A DNA stretch of 64,000 bases, taken from Variovorax sp. RA8. GTDB lineage: Bacteria > Pseudomonadota > Gammaproteobacteria > Burkholderiales > Burkholderiaceae_C. Below, one piece after another: positions 33,887 through 41,448 of the stretch. The position numbers and the translations under genes were made by a program. The stretch is taken from positions 1,240,001 through 1,304,000 of the forward strand of contig NZ_LR594662.1 in NCBI RefSeq assembly GCF_901827175.1, read 5' to 3'. The notes below the pieces were generated by a model. The model had not been told where the DNA came from. It did no database searches and was given only the letters and a program-made list of their open reading frames with translations. How positions within the stretch are numbered: the stretch's first letter is position 1; each line of letters starts with the position of its first letter.

Positions 33887-34340
33887 GGCGGTTCTCCTTT
33901 CGCGCGGGCATGGAAAGATTCTGCGCAGCCGGCGTTGCGGCGTGCTTCGCGCGGGCGTCGATGCCCCACTGCGCGAACATCTCGGCCAGCACGGTGGCCT
34001 CGCCGTCGGCCAGGTGGGCGTCGGCCTCGATTACCTTCTTGCAAATGCGCAGCACCTTGCGGCGCAGCGTCGGGCATTCGATCTCGCGCAGCATCGCCGA
34101 AAGGCTTTCGGTGCCGCTACGGCAGGCCTGCGCCCAATCGCCCGGCGCTGCCTGCAGGATGTCATCGCAGAAATCGCTGATCAGGTCGCGCAGCTGGGCC
34201 GAATCCAGGCCGAGCTGCCGGTGGGCGTCGGCATGGGCGAAGGCCTCGATCTCGCAGCGGCTCAGGTGGCCATCGGCCAGCATCGCCATCACCACCACGC
34301 GCGTGGCGGCCTCGGCGCTGTCTCGCTCGTAGCGCCTCAT
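33867..34340 (-). CDS. TerB-like protein (second of a tandem triplet)
   Basis: A 157-residue TerB-like protein with MRRYERDSAEAATRVVVMAM, LADGHLSRCEIEAFAHADAH, ICKKVIEADAHLADGEATVL and a basic, Ala-rich tail (about residues 135-157) absent in its neighbours. The ATG at 34340 overlaps the stop of the upstream copy as ATGA, which decides the start against the longer open frame. The downstream copy begins within its last 20 bases. All three are probably co-translated. Confidence 0.8.
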   Translation of the reverse strand: MRRYERDSAEAATRVVVMAMLADGHLSRCEIEAFAHADAHRQLGLDSAQLRDLISDFCDDILQAAPGDWAQACRSGTESLSAMLREIECPTLRRKVLRICKKVIEADAHLADGEATVLAEMFAQWGIDARAKHAATPAAQNLSMPARKENRHAQLQH

Positions 34341-34732
34341 GTCCGCGCCTCCTGCGCCCAGCAGCGACGCACCGTGTCGATCATCCGGCGCTCGGCGGCG
34401 CTCCAGTGGGCGTCGGCATCGGCGATGGCGCCGCACAGTTGCAGCACGTGGGCGCGGCGCAGCGGGTCCTGCACCTCGGCCAGCAGACGGTGGAGCGACT
34501 CGGGGAGGCACTCGCCGCGCTCGGCCCACTCGTAGCTCGTGTACAGCGCCATGTCCTGGCAGTGGTCGCGCAGCACGGTGTGCAGCTGTTCGCGGGACAG
34601 GCTGAGCACGCCGGCCTTGCCAAAGCGGTCGATCAGGTTCAGCTCACGGCTGCAGAGCTTCCCGTCCGACAGCGCCATCGTCGCGACGATACGGGCGGCG
34701 GCCTGCGGGCTGTTCAGGGGATAGGAACGCAT
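34337..34732 (-). CDS. TerB-like protein (first of a tandem triplet)
   Basis: A 131-residue TerB-like protein: SPQAAARIVATMALSDGKLC, LSREQLHTVLRDHCQDMALY, and LCGAIADADAHWSAAERRMI with the acidic turn. It is the first of three overlapping paralogues. TerB proteins associate with membranes and with TerC-type proteins in stress operons, and terC is encoded further along in the same direction. The substrate or signal is unknown. Confidence 0.8.
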   Translation of the reverse strand: MRSYPLNSPQAAARIVATMALSDGKLCSRELNLIDRFGKAGVLSLSREQLHTVLRDHCQDMALYTSYEWAERGECLPESLHRLLAEVQDPLRRAHVLQLCGAIADADAHWSAAERRMIDTVRRCWAQEART

Positions 34733-34770
34733 GACAGTCTCCTCTTGTGCGATAGGAAAGGAAGCGCGCC

Positions 34771-35028
34771 TCAGTCAAACAACTCGCCGAGCCACGAGCG
34801 TCGCTTGTGTGGCCGGCCGCCGTGCTGGCGGTAGCCCGAATCGTCGAAATCGCGCTACGCCGACGAGGCCTGCGGCCGGGGCGGTGGCTCGTTGCCGGCG
34901 CGCTCGATCAGTTTGTCGAGCTCGCCGCGGTCGAGCCAGACGCCCCGGCAATTGGGGCAATAGTCGATCTCGACGCCCTGGCGGCTGGTCATCGCCAGCA
35001 CGGCATCTATGCAGGTGGGGCATTGCAT
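34771..35028 (-). pseudogene. Zinc-ribbon (zf-TFIIB type) protein with in-frame TAG
   Basis: From ATG 35028 the frame reads MQCPTCIDAVLAMTSRQGVE then IDYCPNCRGVWLDRGELDKL, a two-knuckle zinc ribbon (CPxC and CPNC). After residue 57 comes TAG (34855-34857), but the same frame goes on as RDFDDSGYRQHGGRPHKRRS and WLGELFD, then TGA at 34771. That tail, ending KRRSWLGELFD, is the normal end of this family. The gene is therefore full length except for one nonsense codon. The truncated 57-residue form would still hold the zinc site. Confidence 0.7.
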
Positions 35029-35051
35029 GGTTGCGCTCCTTTTGGGGCAGG

Positions 35052-35753
35052 TCAGTCGTCGCCGCCGCCCAAGCCAAACAGGCTGAGCAGGCTGGTGAAC
35101 AGGTTGAAGATCGAGACGTACAGGCCGACGGTGGCGAGCACGTAGTTGCTTTCGCCGCCGTTCACGATGCGGCTGGTCTCGTACAGGATCAGGGCCGCCG
35201 ACAGCAGCGCGACCATCGCCGAGACCGCGAGGCCCAGCGCGGGAACCTGGAAGAAGATGGCGCCCAGGCCGCCCAGCAGCGCGATCACCATGCCGGCAAA
35301 CAGGAATCCGCCCATGAAGCTGAAATCGCGCTTGGTCGCCAGCACCCAGGCCGACAGCGCTAGGAAGGTGGCGCCGGTGGCGCCCAGCGCCATCGCGATG
35401 ACCTGCGCGCCACCGGGCAGCCCCGCCATCTTGGCCAAGAGCGGCCCCAGCGTGTAGCCCATGAAGCCGGTGAGCGCGAACACGGCCGGGATCGCCCACC
35501 CGCTGTCCTTGAAGCGATACACCACGAACAGCAGACCGAAGTAGCCGCCCAGCGTGAGCAACAGGCCGGGCGCCGGCAGCTTCAACACCATGCCAGTGGT
35601 GGCGACGGCGGCGCTGAACAGCAGCGTCAGCGACAGCAGCGCATAGGTGTTGCGCAGAACGCGCGCCACCTCGGGAACGTGAGACGACAGCACTTCGCCG
35701 CGAGCCGGCGGTTGGGTTGGGTGACTGTCGATGGGGATGGGCTTGAGTTCCAT
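35052..35753 (-). CDS. Bax inhibitor-1/YccA family membrane protein
   Basis: A 233-residue BI-1/YccA protein with about seven membrane helices. The N-terminal cytoplasmic segment (to about residue 30) precedes EVARVLRNTYALLSLTLLFS. Core motifs are TGFMGYTLGPLLA, GATGATFLALSAWVLATKRD, and YETSRIVNGGESNYVLATVG near the C-terminus with the acidic residues of the family. Such proteins modulate FtsH-type proteolysis or leak calcium in response to pH. It lies 22 bp from the HPF-like gene and 23 bp before the zinc-ribbon gene. Confidence 0.9.
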   Translation of the reverse strand: MELKPIPIDSHPTQPPARGEVLSSHVPEVARVLRNTYALLSLTLLFSAAVATTGMVLKLPAPGLLLTLGGYFGLLFVVYRFKDSGWAIPAVFALTGFMGYTLGPLLAKMAGLPGGAQVIAMALGATGATFLALSAWVLATKRDFSFMGGFLFAGMVIALLGGLGAIFFQVPALGLAVSAMVALLSAALILYETSRIVNGGESNYVLATVGLYVSIFNLFTSLLSLFGLGGGDD

Positions 35754-35775
35754 GTGACTCCTTCGTAGTCGTTCG

Positions 35776-36105
35776 TCAGTTGGCAGGCAGCAGTCGCACG
35801 CGCGCGGGCCTGCGCAGCCGGTTCATCGCCCGGCGCAGAGTCCGTACGGCACGCGCCAGCGCGTCGTCGAGCGCGGTGCGCCAATCGCGCGCCATCGACG
35901 AGACGATGACGTTGCCGGTGTGGGACTTGATTGCCAGACAGCAGCGTTTGTCTTTGCCGCCGCGCGGTCCGTTGACGTCGGCCAGGCGCACCAGCACGTG
36001 CATCACGGCCGCATCGGCGCGGCGCAGCACCAGCCGCACGCGTGATTCAGCGTCCGCGCGCAGCGGCTCCATAGGTTGGAGGGGACCGTTGAAGAACACT
36101 TTCAT
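35776..36105 (-). CDS. HPF/RaiA-like ribosome-associated protein
   Basis: A 109-residue protein resembling the hibernation-promoting factor/sigma-54 modulation fold: MKVFFNGPLQPMEPLRADAE, VLVRLADVNGPRGGKDKRCC, a central strand, and WRTALDDALARAVRTLRRAM. The HPF fold normally ends near residue 100, as here; the long dimerisation tail is absent. The start at 36105 is chosen over 36117 because GGAG lies upstream at the right distance. It is the first gene of the stress-type operon, divergent from nhaR. Confidence 0.72.
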   Translation of the reverse strand: MKVFFNGPLQPMEPLRADAESRVRLVLRRADAAVMHVLVRLADVNGPRGGKDKRCCLAIKSHTGNVIVSSMARDWRTALDDALARAVRTLRRAMNRLRRPARVRLLPAN

Positions 36106-36203
36106 CAAAGACTCCAAGTAAGCGATGAGGTCTCAACGATAAATTTGCCTACCAACAATAAAAAGCAGAAACTAGAAGATCGAATATTCGAAAAAACAGG
36201 AAC
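36106..36203. promoter_or_regulatory. Divergent nhaR/stress-operon promoter region with TCGAATATTCGA
   Basis: This A/T-rich 98-bp gap separates the HPF-like gene and nhaR. A perfect 12-base palindrome TCGAATATTCGA lies at 36180-36191, 12 bases before the nhaR start. LysR-type regulators usually bind such interrupted or perfect dyads in the divergent region; NhaR is the natural candidate. Inference only. Confidence 0.4.
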
Positions 36204-37088
36204 ATGAGCCAAGCGTTCAACTACCGCCATCTGTACTACTTCTGGGTCGTCGCGAAAGAAGGTGGTGTGGCGCGTGCGGCCGCGCGGCTTGACATGGCAG
36301 TGCAGACGATCAGCGCCCAAGTGCGCGAGCTCGAGCGCTCACTCGGCCACGCGCTGCTCAAGCCGGCGGGCCGGGGACTGGCGCTCACGGAAGCGGGCCT
36401 GGCGGCCATGCGCCATGCCGACCAGATCTTTCAGCTCGGCGAGGAACTGCCCGCCGTGTTGCGCGACGCGGTGACCGCGCCCGCGGTGCGGCTGCTCGCC
36501 GGGGTCTCGGATGCACTGCAGAAGTTATTGGTCTGGCGCGTGATGCAGCCCGTCATGGCCGAGCCGAACCTGCGACTGGTATGCCACGTCGGCGAGTTCA
36601 ACGACCTGCTCGCCGACCTGGCGCTGCACCGGCTCGACGTGGTTCTTGCCGACCGGCCAGCGCCGGCCAACCCGAACCTCAAGCTCTACAGCCACTCACT
36701 GGGCACATCGCCGATCCACTGGTACGCACCGGCCGCATTGCAGGCCAAGGCACGGCGGGGCTTTCCAGCTTCGCTGGGGCAGCTACCAGTGCTGCTGCCG
36801 AGCGCGCATGCGGCGGTGCGGGCGCGCATCGACCATTGGTTCGAGCAGGTGGGCGTACGGCCGCGCGTGATCGGCGAGTTTGAGGACAGCGCGCTGCTCA
36901 AGACCTTTGGCGCCAGCGGCATGGGCATTTTCCCCGCGGCCAGCATCGTCAATGACGACCTGACCGACCGGTATCACGTGAAAAGTGTTGGGGCATGCGG
37001 GAGCGCGGAAGATCACGTCTTTGCGATTGGAACTGAAAAGAAGGTCTTGCACCCACTGGTTCAACGTTTGATTGCAGCCGCTGCGTGA
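36204..37088 (+). CDS. nhaR: NhaR-type LysR family transcriptional regulator
   Basis: A 294-residue LysR-type activator of the NhaR branch. FNYRHLYYFWVVAKEGGVAR and AAARLDMAVQTISAQVRELE form the N-terminal helix-turn-helix, with the Tyr-rich NYRHLYYFW start characteristic of NhaR. The effector domain has VGEFNDLLADLALHRLDVVL and TFGASGMGIFPAASIV. NhaR senses sodium in enteric bacteria; here there is no nhaA in the window, and the divergent operon encodes stress and membrane proteins. It probably responds to ionic or envelope stress. Confidence 0.85.
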   Translation: MSQAFNYRHLYYFWVVAKEGGVARAAARLDMAVQTISAQVRELERSLGHALLKPAGRGLALTEAGLAAMRHADQIFQLGEELPAVLRDAVTAPAVRLLAGVSDALQKLLVWRVMQPVMAEPNLRLVCHVGEFNDLLADLALHRLDVVLADRPAPANPNLKLYSHSLGTSPIHWYAPAALQAKARRGFPASLGQLPVLLPSAHAAVRARIDHWFEQVGVRPRVIGEFEDSALLKTFGASGMGIFPAASIVNDDLTDRYHVKSVGACGSAEDHVFAIGTEKKVLHPLVQRLIAAAA

Positions 37089-37199
37089 GCCCTGTTCGCA
37101 ATCCCCAGGGCGCGGGCGTGAACGCGCAACACTCCAAAAGTTGCATTAGGCATCACCACCAGGCGTTGCGATGCTTCCGTCCACACGCGACAGAGCGAC

Positions 37200-38040
37200 A
37201 GGATTACATAAATGGTGTTTTCAACGAAGGCCTTGGCCTCTCGCTCTTCGATCGCCTCGACGCTCGCGCGGCCCGGGTCTCTGGCGGCAAGGTGGCTATC
37301 GTGCGGCCTGACTACTTCGCGAATCGTAAACTGGTCGAGTTCATGGGAGGCGATGTCGTCCCAATCACGATGGACTACCTGGGAAGATCAGATGGTGCTG
37401 GGATCGATCTGGTCCAGCTGGAGGCAGCCTTCAATGCCGGCGCGACAACGTTCCTCTTCTCGAATCCGAACAACCCGGCGGGGGTGGTGTACTCGGTGGA
37501 CGAGATCGGGAGAATCGCGGACCTAGCGAATCGCCATGGCGCAACGGTGATCGTGGATCAGCTGTACTCGCGGCTGCTTTACTCGGGCGTGAAATACACC
37601 CATCTGCGCGCAAGCGACATGAGCTCTGACAACCTGATCACCATCATGGAGTCATCGAAGACCGAGTCGCTGAGCGGCTTCCGTCTGGGCGTTGCTTTCG
37701 GTGGAGCCCGTCTGATCGATCGAATGGAGAAGCTACAGGCGATCGTTTCCCTTCGAGCTCCAGGCTACTGCCAAGCCGTGCTTCGCACCTGGTTTGCGGA
37801 GCCGAGTGGTTGGATAGCCGACCGCATCGCGAAGCACCAGGCGATCAGGGATGACCTTTTGAAGGTGCTGCGCGCGGTAAAGGGTGTCGATGCACGAGCT
37901 CCTGAGGCGGGCAGCTACCTGCTTCCACGTCTTGACGACGTACGAAGGATGCGCGCTTGCCTGGCCGCATTTCAGAATACACGGGCCCGCAATGAAGGCG
38001 TGCTTTCAGCGCTGGCCACGAGCGGTCGGATTTCGATGGC
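37200..38040 (+). pseudogene. PLP aminotransferase (class I/II) missing its N- and C-termini
   Basis: The frame covers the core of a class I/II aminotransferase: GKVAIVRPDYFANRKLVEFM, FLFSNPNNPAGVVYS, the PLP lysine in ESSKTESLSGFRLGVAFGG, and GSYLLPRL. About 90-100 residues with the N-terminal substrate helix and most of the large domain entrance are absent upstream. Past about 37930 the sequence no longer resembles the family. It is followed by short repeats that may be insertion-sequence ends, so an IS probably removed the 3-prime part. Confidence 0.6.
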
Positions 38041-38243
38041 GGTCGTGCGACGAAGACGGCGCGCGAGCGCCGGTCCCCTGAGCCCACGCTTGATGTCGTC
38101 ACGACAACGTCGGTCCATCGATGGCGCTATGACGCGCACGCAACGTTCACCATGTCAAGGCTCGCAAAAATCCCATAACCGGGGCGGGTCTTAGTCGAAA
38201 ATTCCCACAACCTTAGGCATCTAAGGGCAGCACGTAGGTCTCC

Positions 38244-38316
38244 AAAAGATGTGGTCATTTTTCCCCACCGAGGACCCCCAGATTCACTAAAAAGATGAGT
38301 TGTGGTCATCTTTTAC
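38244..38316. repeat. Short direct repeats, possible IS21-type end
   Basis: GTGGTCATTTTTCCCCAC (38251-38268) and GTGGTCATCTTTTAC (38302-38316) share GTGGTCAT-YTTT, each preceded by AAAAGATG. Multiple short terminal repeats of this look occur at ends of IS21-family elements, but no transposase is present. The region between the aminotransferase remnant and sugE (38041-38394) otherwise contains nothing recognisable. Confidence 0.3.
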
Positions 38317-38394
38317 AAAGGAAACTGGGTTGTGCTCGTTCCGCCAAGGCAAGGGTGGTCCGCTCACGCAAACTGTCACAACAAGAAACTTCCT

Positions 38395-38715
38395 TCAGTC
38401 TCCAGAGACCAGCTTGAGTCCGATAACGCCTGCCAGGATGAGAACAATGCAGAGCAGCCTCATCGGCGCCGCGGACTCGCCCAGCACCACCATTCCCACG
38501 ATCGCGGTGCCCGCCGCGCCGATGCCGGTCCAGACCGCGTAGCCGGCCCCCATCGGCAATGTGCGCAGCGAGAGCGAAAGGAGAATCACGCTCGACAGGC
38601 CGGTGGCGACCGTGAACAGTGCGGGCGTCAATCGCGTGAAGCCTTCGGACGACTTCATGCCGAAGGCGAATGCGATCTCGAGAATGCCCGCGATACCCAG
38701 TAGTGCCCATGCCAT
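38395..38715 (-). CDS. sugE: SugE/Gdx-type small multidrug-resistance exporter
   Basis: A 106-residue SMR protein with four membrane helices: MAWALLGIAGILEIAFAFGM with the essential membrane Glu, FTVATGLSSVILLSLSLRTL, PMGAGYAVWTGIGAAGTAIV and LLCIVLILAGVIGLKLVS. The GAGYAVWTGIGAAG stretch is the SugE hallmark. Such proteins export guanidinium or quaternary ammonium cations as antiparallel dimers. It begins ten bases after the AhpD-like gene. No guanidine riboswitch was recognised upstream. Confidence 0.88.
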   Translation of the reverse strand: MAWALLGIAGILEIAFAFGMKSSEGFTRLTPALFTVATGLSSVILLSLSLRTLPMGAGYAVWTGIGAAGTAIVGMVVLGESAAPMRLLCIVLILAGVIGLKLVSGD

Positions 38716-38725
38716 GGTGGGTATC

Positions 38726-39187
38726 TCAAGCCTTGGCTGCTGCTGCCGCAGCAGGTGTCGAACGGAACGTGATCCCGAATCGATTGAACGCATTCATCAA
38801 GCCGATCGCGTAGGTGAGATCGGCCAGCTCCTTGGCGCCGAACTCGGCAGCGGCGGCTTCGTAGTCGGCATCGGGCACGCCGGTTTCGGCCACGCGCGTG
38901 ACGGTTTCCGCCCAGGCGAGCGCGACACGTTCGCGGCGATTGAATACGTCACCCGCTTCGCGCCACACCGCGACCAGCACGAGCTTGTCGACCGCAAGGC
39001 CGGACTTCAGCAGATCGCGGGAATGCATGTCGATGCAGTAGGCGCAGCCGTTGATCTGCGAAACCCGAAGGTAGACGAGATCGACCAGTTCCTTGGGCAG
39101 GCCGCTTTTCTGAAGGGTGGCGTACACGCCGCCGAAGGCCTTGTAGCCTTCGGGCGAAGCCTTGGCATAGTCAATGCGATTGCTCAT
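38726..39187 (-). CDS. AhpD-like carboxymuconolactone decarboxylase family protein
   Basis: A 153-residue CMD-family protein. The redox motif INGCAYCIDMHSRDLLK (C-x2-C plus His) lies at about residues 44-60, and the partner helix WREAGDVFNRRERVALAWAE follows. These proteins reduce peroxides or act as alkylhydroperoxidase-like thiol enzymes. The ATG at 39187 is preferred to the longer frame from 39247. It forms a pair with sugE. Confidence 0.88.
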   Translation of the reverse strand: MSNRIDYAKASPEGYKAFGGVYATLQKSGLPKELVDLVYLRVSQINGCAYCIDMHSRDLLKSGLAVDKLVLVAVWREAGDVFNRRERVALAWAETVTRVAETGVPDADYEAAAAEFGAKELADLTYAIGLMNAFNRFGITFRSTPAAAAAAKA

Positions 39188-39272
39188 GACGAATCCTTGT
39201 GTGGGTTGATTGAAGGACTCGATCGTGCTGCATCTTGGCCTACTCAAGAAGGTCCATGATCCGACTTGCGCT

Positions 39273-40700
39273 CTAGGCCATGATCAGCCTCAGGATCCGC
39301 TTTCCGAGCTTCTCGGCGGTGCGCTGGGAATCGACATTCGTGAAGTTGAGAAGCAAGGCCGAGGCGCCATCAGGGCCCATCGTCCAATCCGACAATGCTT
39401 CTGCGTACAGGCCATCACCTCGCATGCGCGCGACGAGCCGGCGGTCTGATCGCTGCCCTTGCAAGCGCAGGATCAGGTGCATGCCGCCCGGTTGCGAATC
39501 GATGCGCATGTGCTTGCGCAGCACGCCTTCCAGGCCTGCCGCGGTCGCTTCCCGGCGCTCGGCGTAGAGCTTGCGCATCCGCTGGATATGGCGTGCGAAG
39601 TGCCCGTCGGTGATGAAGGCCGTGACGATGGTTTGCGTCAGCTCGGGACTGCCGCCTGCAAAGACCTGGCTGATCTGCTCGAAGCGCTCGACCTGCTTTT
39701 CCGGCACGACGAGATAGGCCAGCCGGATGCTCGGCAATAGCACCTTGCTGAAGGTGCCTGCATAGAGCACGCGCCCGTCACGATCCAGGCTCTTCAATGC
39801 CGGCAGGGGACGGCTGACATACCTGTACTCGCCATCGTAATCGTCCTCGATGATCCATGCGTTGTTTCGCACCGCCCAGTCCAGCAGCGCCAAGCGCCGG
39901 GGCAGGGACAAGGATACGCACAGCGGGCTCTGGTGCGCGGGCGTGACCACGGCCGCGCGCGCCCGTGGCGCCGTCTTGATGCCGTCGGCGACGACCAACC
40001 CCTCCTGATCAACCGGCACCGGCACGGCGGCCACATGCATATGCGCCAGCAGTTCTCGCGTGGGCGGGTAGCCCGGGTCTTCGAGCCAGACGCGATCCCC
40101 CCCCTTCAACAAGGCATGGCCGATGAGCGCCATCGTGTGGCGGTATCCCGAGGTCACGAAGACCTGGGAAGGGGAGCAGTCGATCCCGCGCGACACGTGG
40201 AGATAGGCGGCGATCTCGGCACGCAGCTCGGGCAGGCCGTAGACAGGCGGATGAACCATGCCGGGCGATTGCATGCCACGTATGCATCGCGCGCCCAGGC
40301 GTGCCCAGATCTTTCGGGGGAACGCATCGAGGGCAGGCAAACCCATCTGGAACGGCAGGATCGAATCCGGACGAAAACTGGGTTCGGGAATTTCGCTGTG
40401 GGCTCGAGGAATTGGGCTGGCAACAGGCATTCGCGGCTTGAGGCCCGGCGTCACGATGGTCCCGGCCTGGCCACGGGCCTGGATGTACCCCTCGGCGGCC
40501 AGCAGGGAATAGGCTGCATCCACGGTGCCTCTTGCCAGGCCCAATTCCTGGGTCAGCGCGCGTGCCGAGGGAATTCGGTCGCCCGGCTTCAACAATCCGC
40601 CGGCAATGGCTGCGCGAAATCGATCGTAGATCTGCCGATAGAAAGGCTCGGCCGCCGCTGGATCCAACGGCGAGATGGGGCTGGTCTTTGGGGCGGGCAT
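39273..40700 (-). CDS. MocR-type regulator (GntR DNA-binding plus aminotransferase domain)
   Basis: A 475-residue MocR/PdxR-type regulator. The GntR winged helix covers about residues 18-85 (IYDRFRAAIAGGLLKPGDRI, PSARALTQELGLARGTVDAA), and the fold-I aminotransferase domain follows, with PVYGLPELRAEIAAYL, VTSGYRHTMALIGHALL, WIIEDDYDGEYRY and the PLP lysine in YAGTFSKVLLPSIRLAYLV. It is divergent from an azoreductase gene and faces two palindromes in the gap. MocR proteins usually control the divergent gene, so the azoreductase is a likely target. Confidence 0.9.
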   Translation of the reverse strand: MPAPKTSPISPLDPAAAEPFYRQIYDRFRAAIAGGLLKPGDRIPSARALTQELGLARGTVDAAYSLLAAEGYIQARGQAGTIVTPGLKPRMPVASPIPRAHSEIPEPSFRPDSILPFQMGLPALDAFPRKIWARLGARCIRGMQSPGMVHPPVYGLPELRAEIAAYLHVSRGIDCSPSQVFVTSGYRHTMALIGHALLKGGDRVWLEDPGYPPTRELLAHMHVAAVPVPVDQEGLVVADGIKTAPRARAAVVTPAHQSPLCVSLSLPRRLALLDWAVRNNAWIIEDDYDGEYRYVSRPLPALKSLDRDGRVLYAGTFSKVLLPSIRLAYLVVPEKQVERFEQISQVFAGGSPELTQTIVTAFITDGHFARHIQRMRKLYAERREATAAGLEGVLRKHMRIDSQPGGMHLILRLQGQRSDRRLVARMRGDGLYAEALSDWTMGPDGASALLLNFTNVDSQRTAEKLGKRILRLIMA

Positions 40701-40702
40701 GG

Positions 40703-40768
40703 GCTGGTGAGCGTATCACCAGCATGGCTCATCCGAAAACTTCATTCATGGCCTGAAAAGATAGGCCA
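40703..40768. promoter_or_regulatory. Two inverted repeats between the MocR gene and azoR
   Basis: GCTGGTGA (40703-40710), five bases, TCACCAGC (40716-40723) is a perfect eight-base repeat just upstream of the regulator start. TGGCCT (40749-40754), eight bases, AGGCCA (40763-40768) is a second perfect dyad in the middle of the gap. They are candidates for MocR binding sites controlling both directions. Confidence 0.45.
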
Positions 40769-40810
40769 AGCGGTTCCTAGAATGATCGATCAAAACCTGG
40801 AATTGGACAG

Positions 40811-41428
40811 ATGATGAGAATCCTGCATGTGAGCTGCAGCCCGCGTGGCCAAGCCGCCGAGAGCTACAAGCTCTCCCAAAAAGTCATCGGATTTCTGCTG
40901 AAGGCCGAGCCCTCGGCAGTTTTGGTGAATCGCGCAATTGGCGGCGGCGCCATGCCGCATATCGATGCCAATTACGCGCTGGCTCAACACTCGTCCACGG
41001 CACAGTTATCCCAGGAAGGCTCTGTTTCCAGGTCCGAAGAACTTATTCAGGAACTGGAGAGTTCAGATGTCGTGGTCATCGGGACGCCCATGCACAACCT
41101 GACCATCCCCTCCGCGCTGAAGGCGTGGATAGATCACGTCGTTCGGGCCCGCCGGACCTTCAACGTGACCGCGGAAGGAAAAGTGGGCGCGCTGCGCGAT
41201 CGTCCGGTGTTCGTCGCTGTGGCCTCGGGCGGAAGATTCTCTGGGGAGCGCGCGCGTCAGCCGGATTTTCTTACTCCGTACCTAAGAACCATCCTCGGAA
41301 CCATCGGACTGAAGGATTTGAATTTCTTCTCTGTTCAAGGAACAGGCCTTGGTCACGATGCTGTAGCCGATGCTAGGACCAAGACAGATCAAGCACTGCG
41401 AGAATATTTTTCGCCGGCGGGGCGGTGA
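40811..41428 (+). CDS. azoR: FMN-dependent NADH-azoreductase (AzoR family)
   Basis: A 205-residue flavodoxin-like quinone/azo reductase. MRILHVSCSPRGQAAESYKL near the start is the FMN-phosphate loop, VVVIGTPMHNLTIPSALKAW and IDHVVRARRTFNVTAEGKVG form the flavin and dimer region, and VFVAVASGGRFSG the second flavin loop. It reduces quinones and azo compounds with NADH by two-electron transfer. Two ATG codons, at 40811 and 40814, are possible. It is probably regulated by the divergent MocR protein. Confidence 0.87.
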   Translation: MMRILHVSCSPRGQAAESYKLSQKVIGFLLKAEPSAVLVNRAIGGGAMPHIDANYALAQHSSTAQLSQEGSVSRSEELIQELESSDVVVIGTPMHNLTIPSALKAWIDHVVRARRTFNVTAEGKVGALRDRPVFVAVASGGRFSGERARQPDFLTPYLRTILGTIGLKDLNFFSVQGTGLGHDAVADARTKTDQALREYFSPAGR

Positions 41429-41448
41429 GGTCGGACCGCGCTATTCGG

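Noticed and set aside
30802..34732. A tellurite resistance operon
   Set aside because: TerB- and TerC-like proteins are present but terZ, terA, terD and terE are absent, and TerC homologues mostly serve metal or stress roles.
36204..37088. Sodium/proton antiporter locus
   Set aside because: Only the regulator NhaR is found; no NhaA-type antiporter is encoded in the window.
38395..38725. Guanidine riboswitch upstream of sugE
   Set aside because: Only ten bases separate sugE from the preceding gene and no paired ACGR-loop hairpins were seen.
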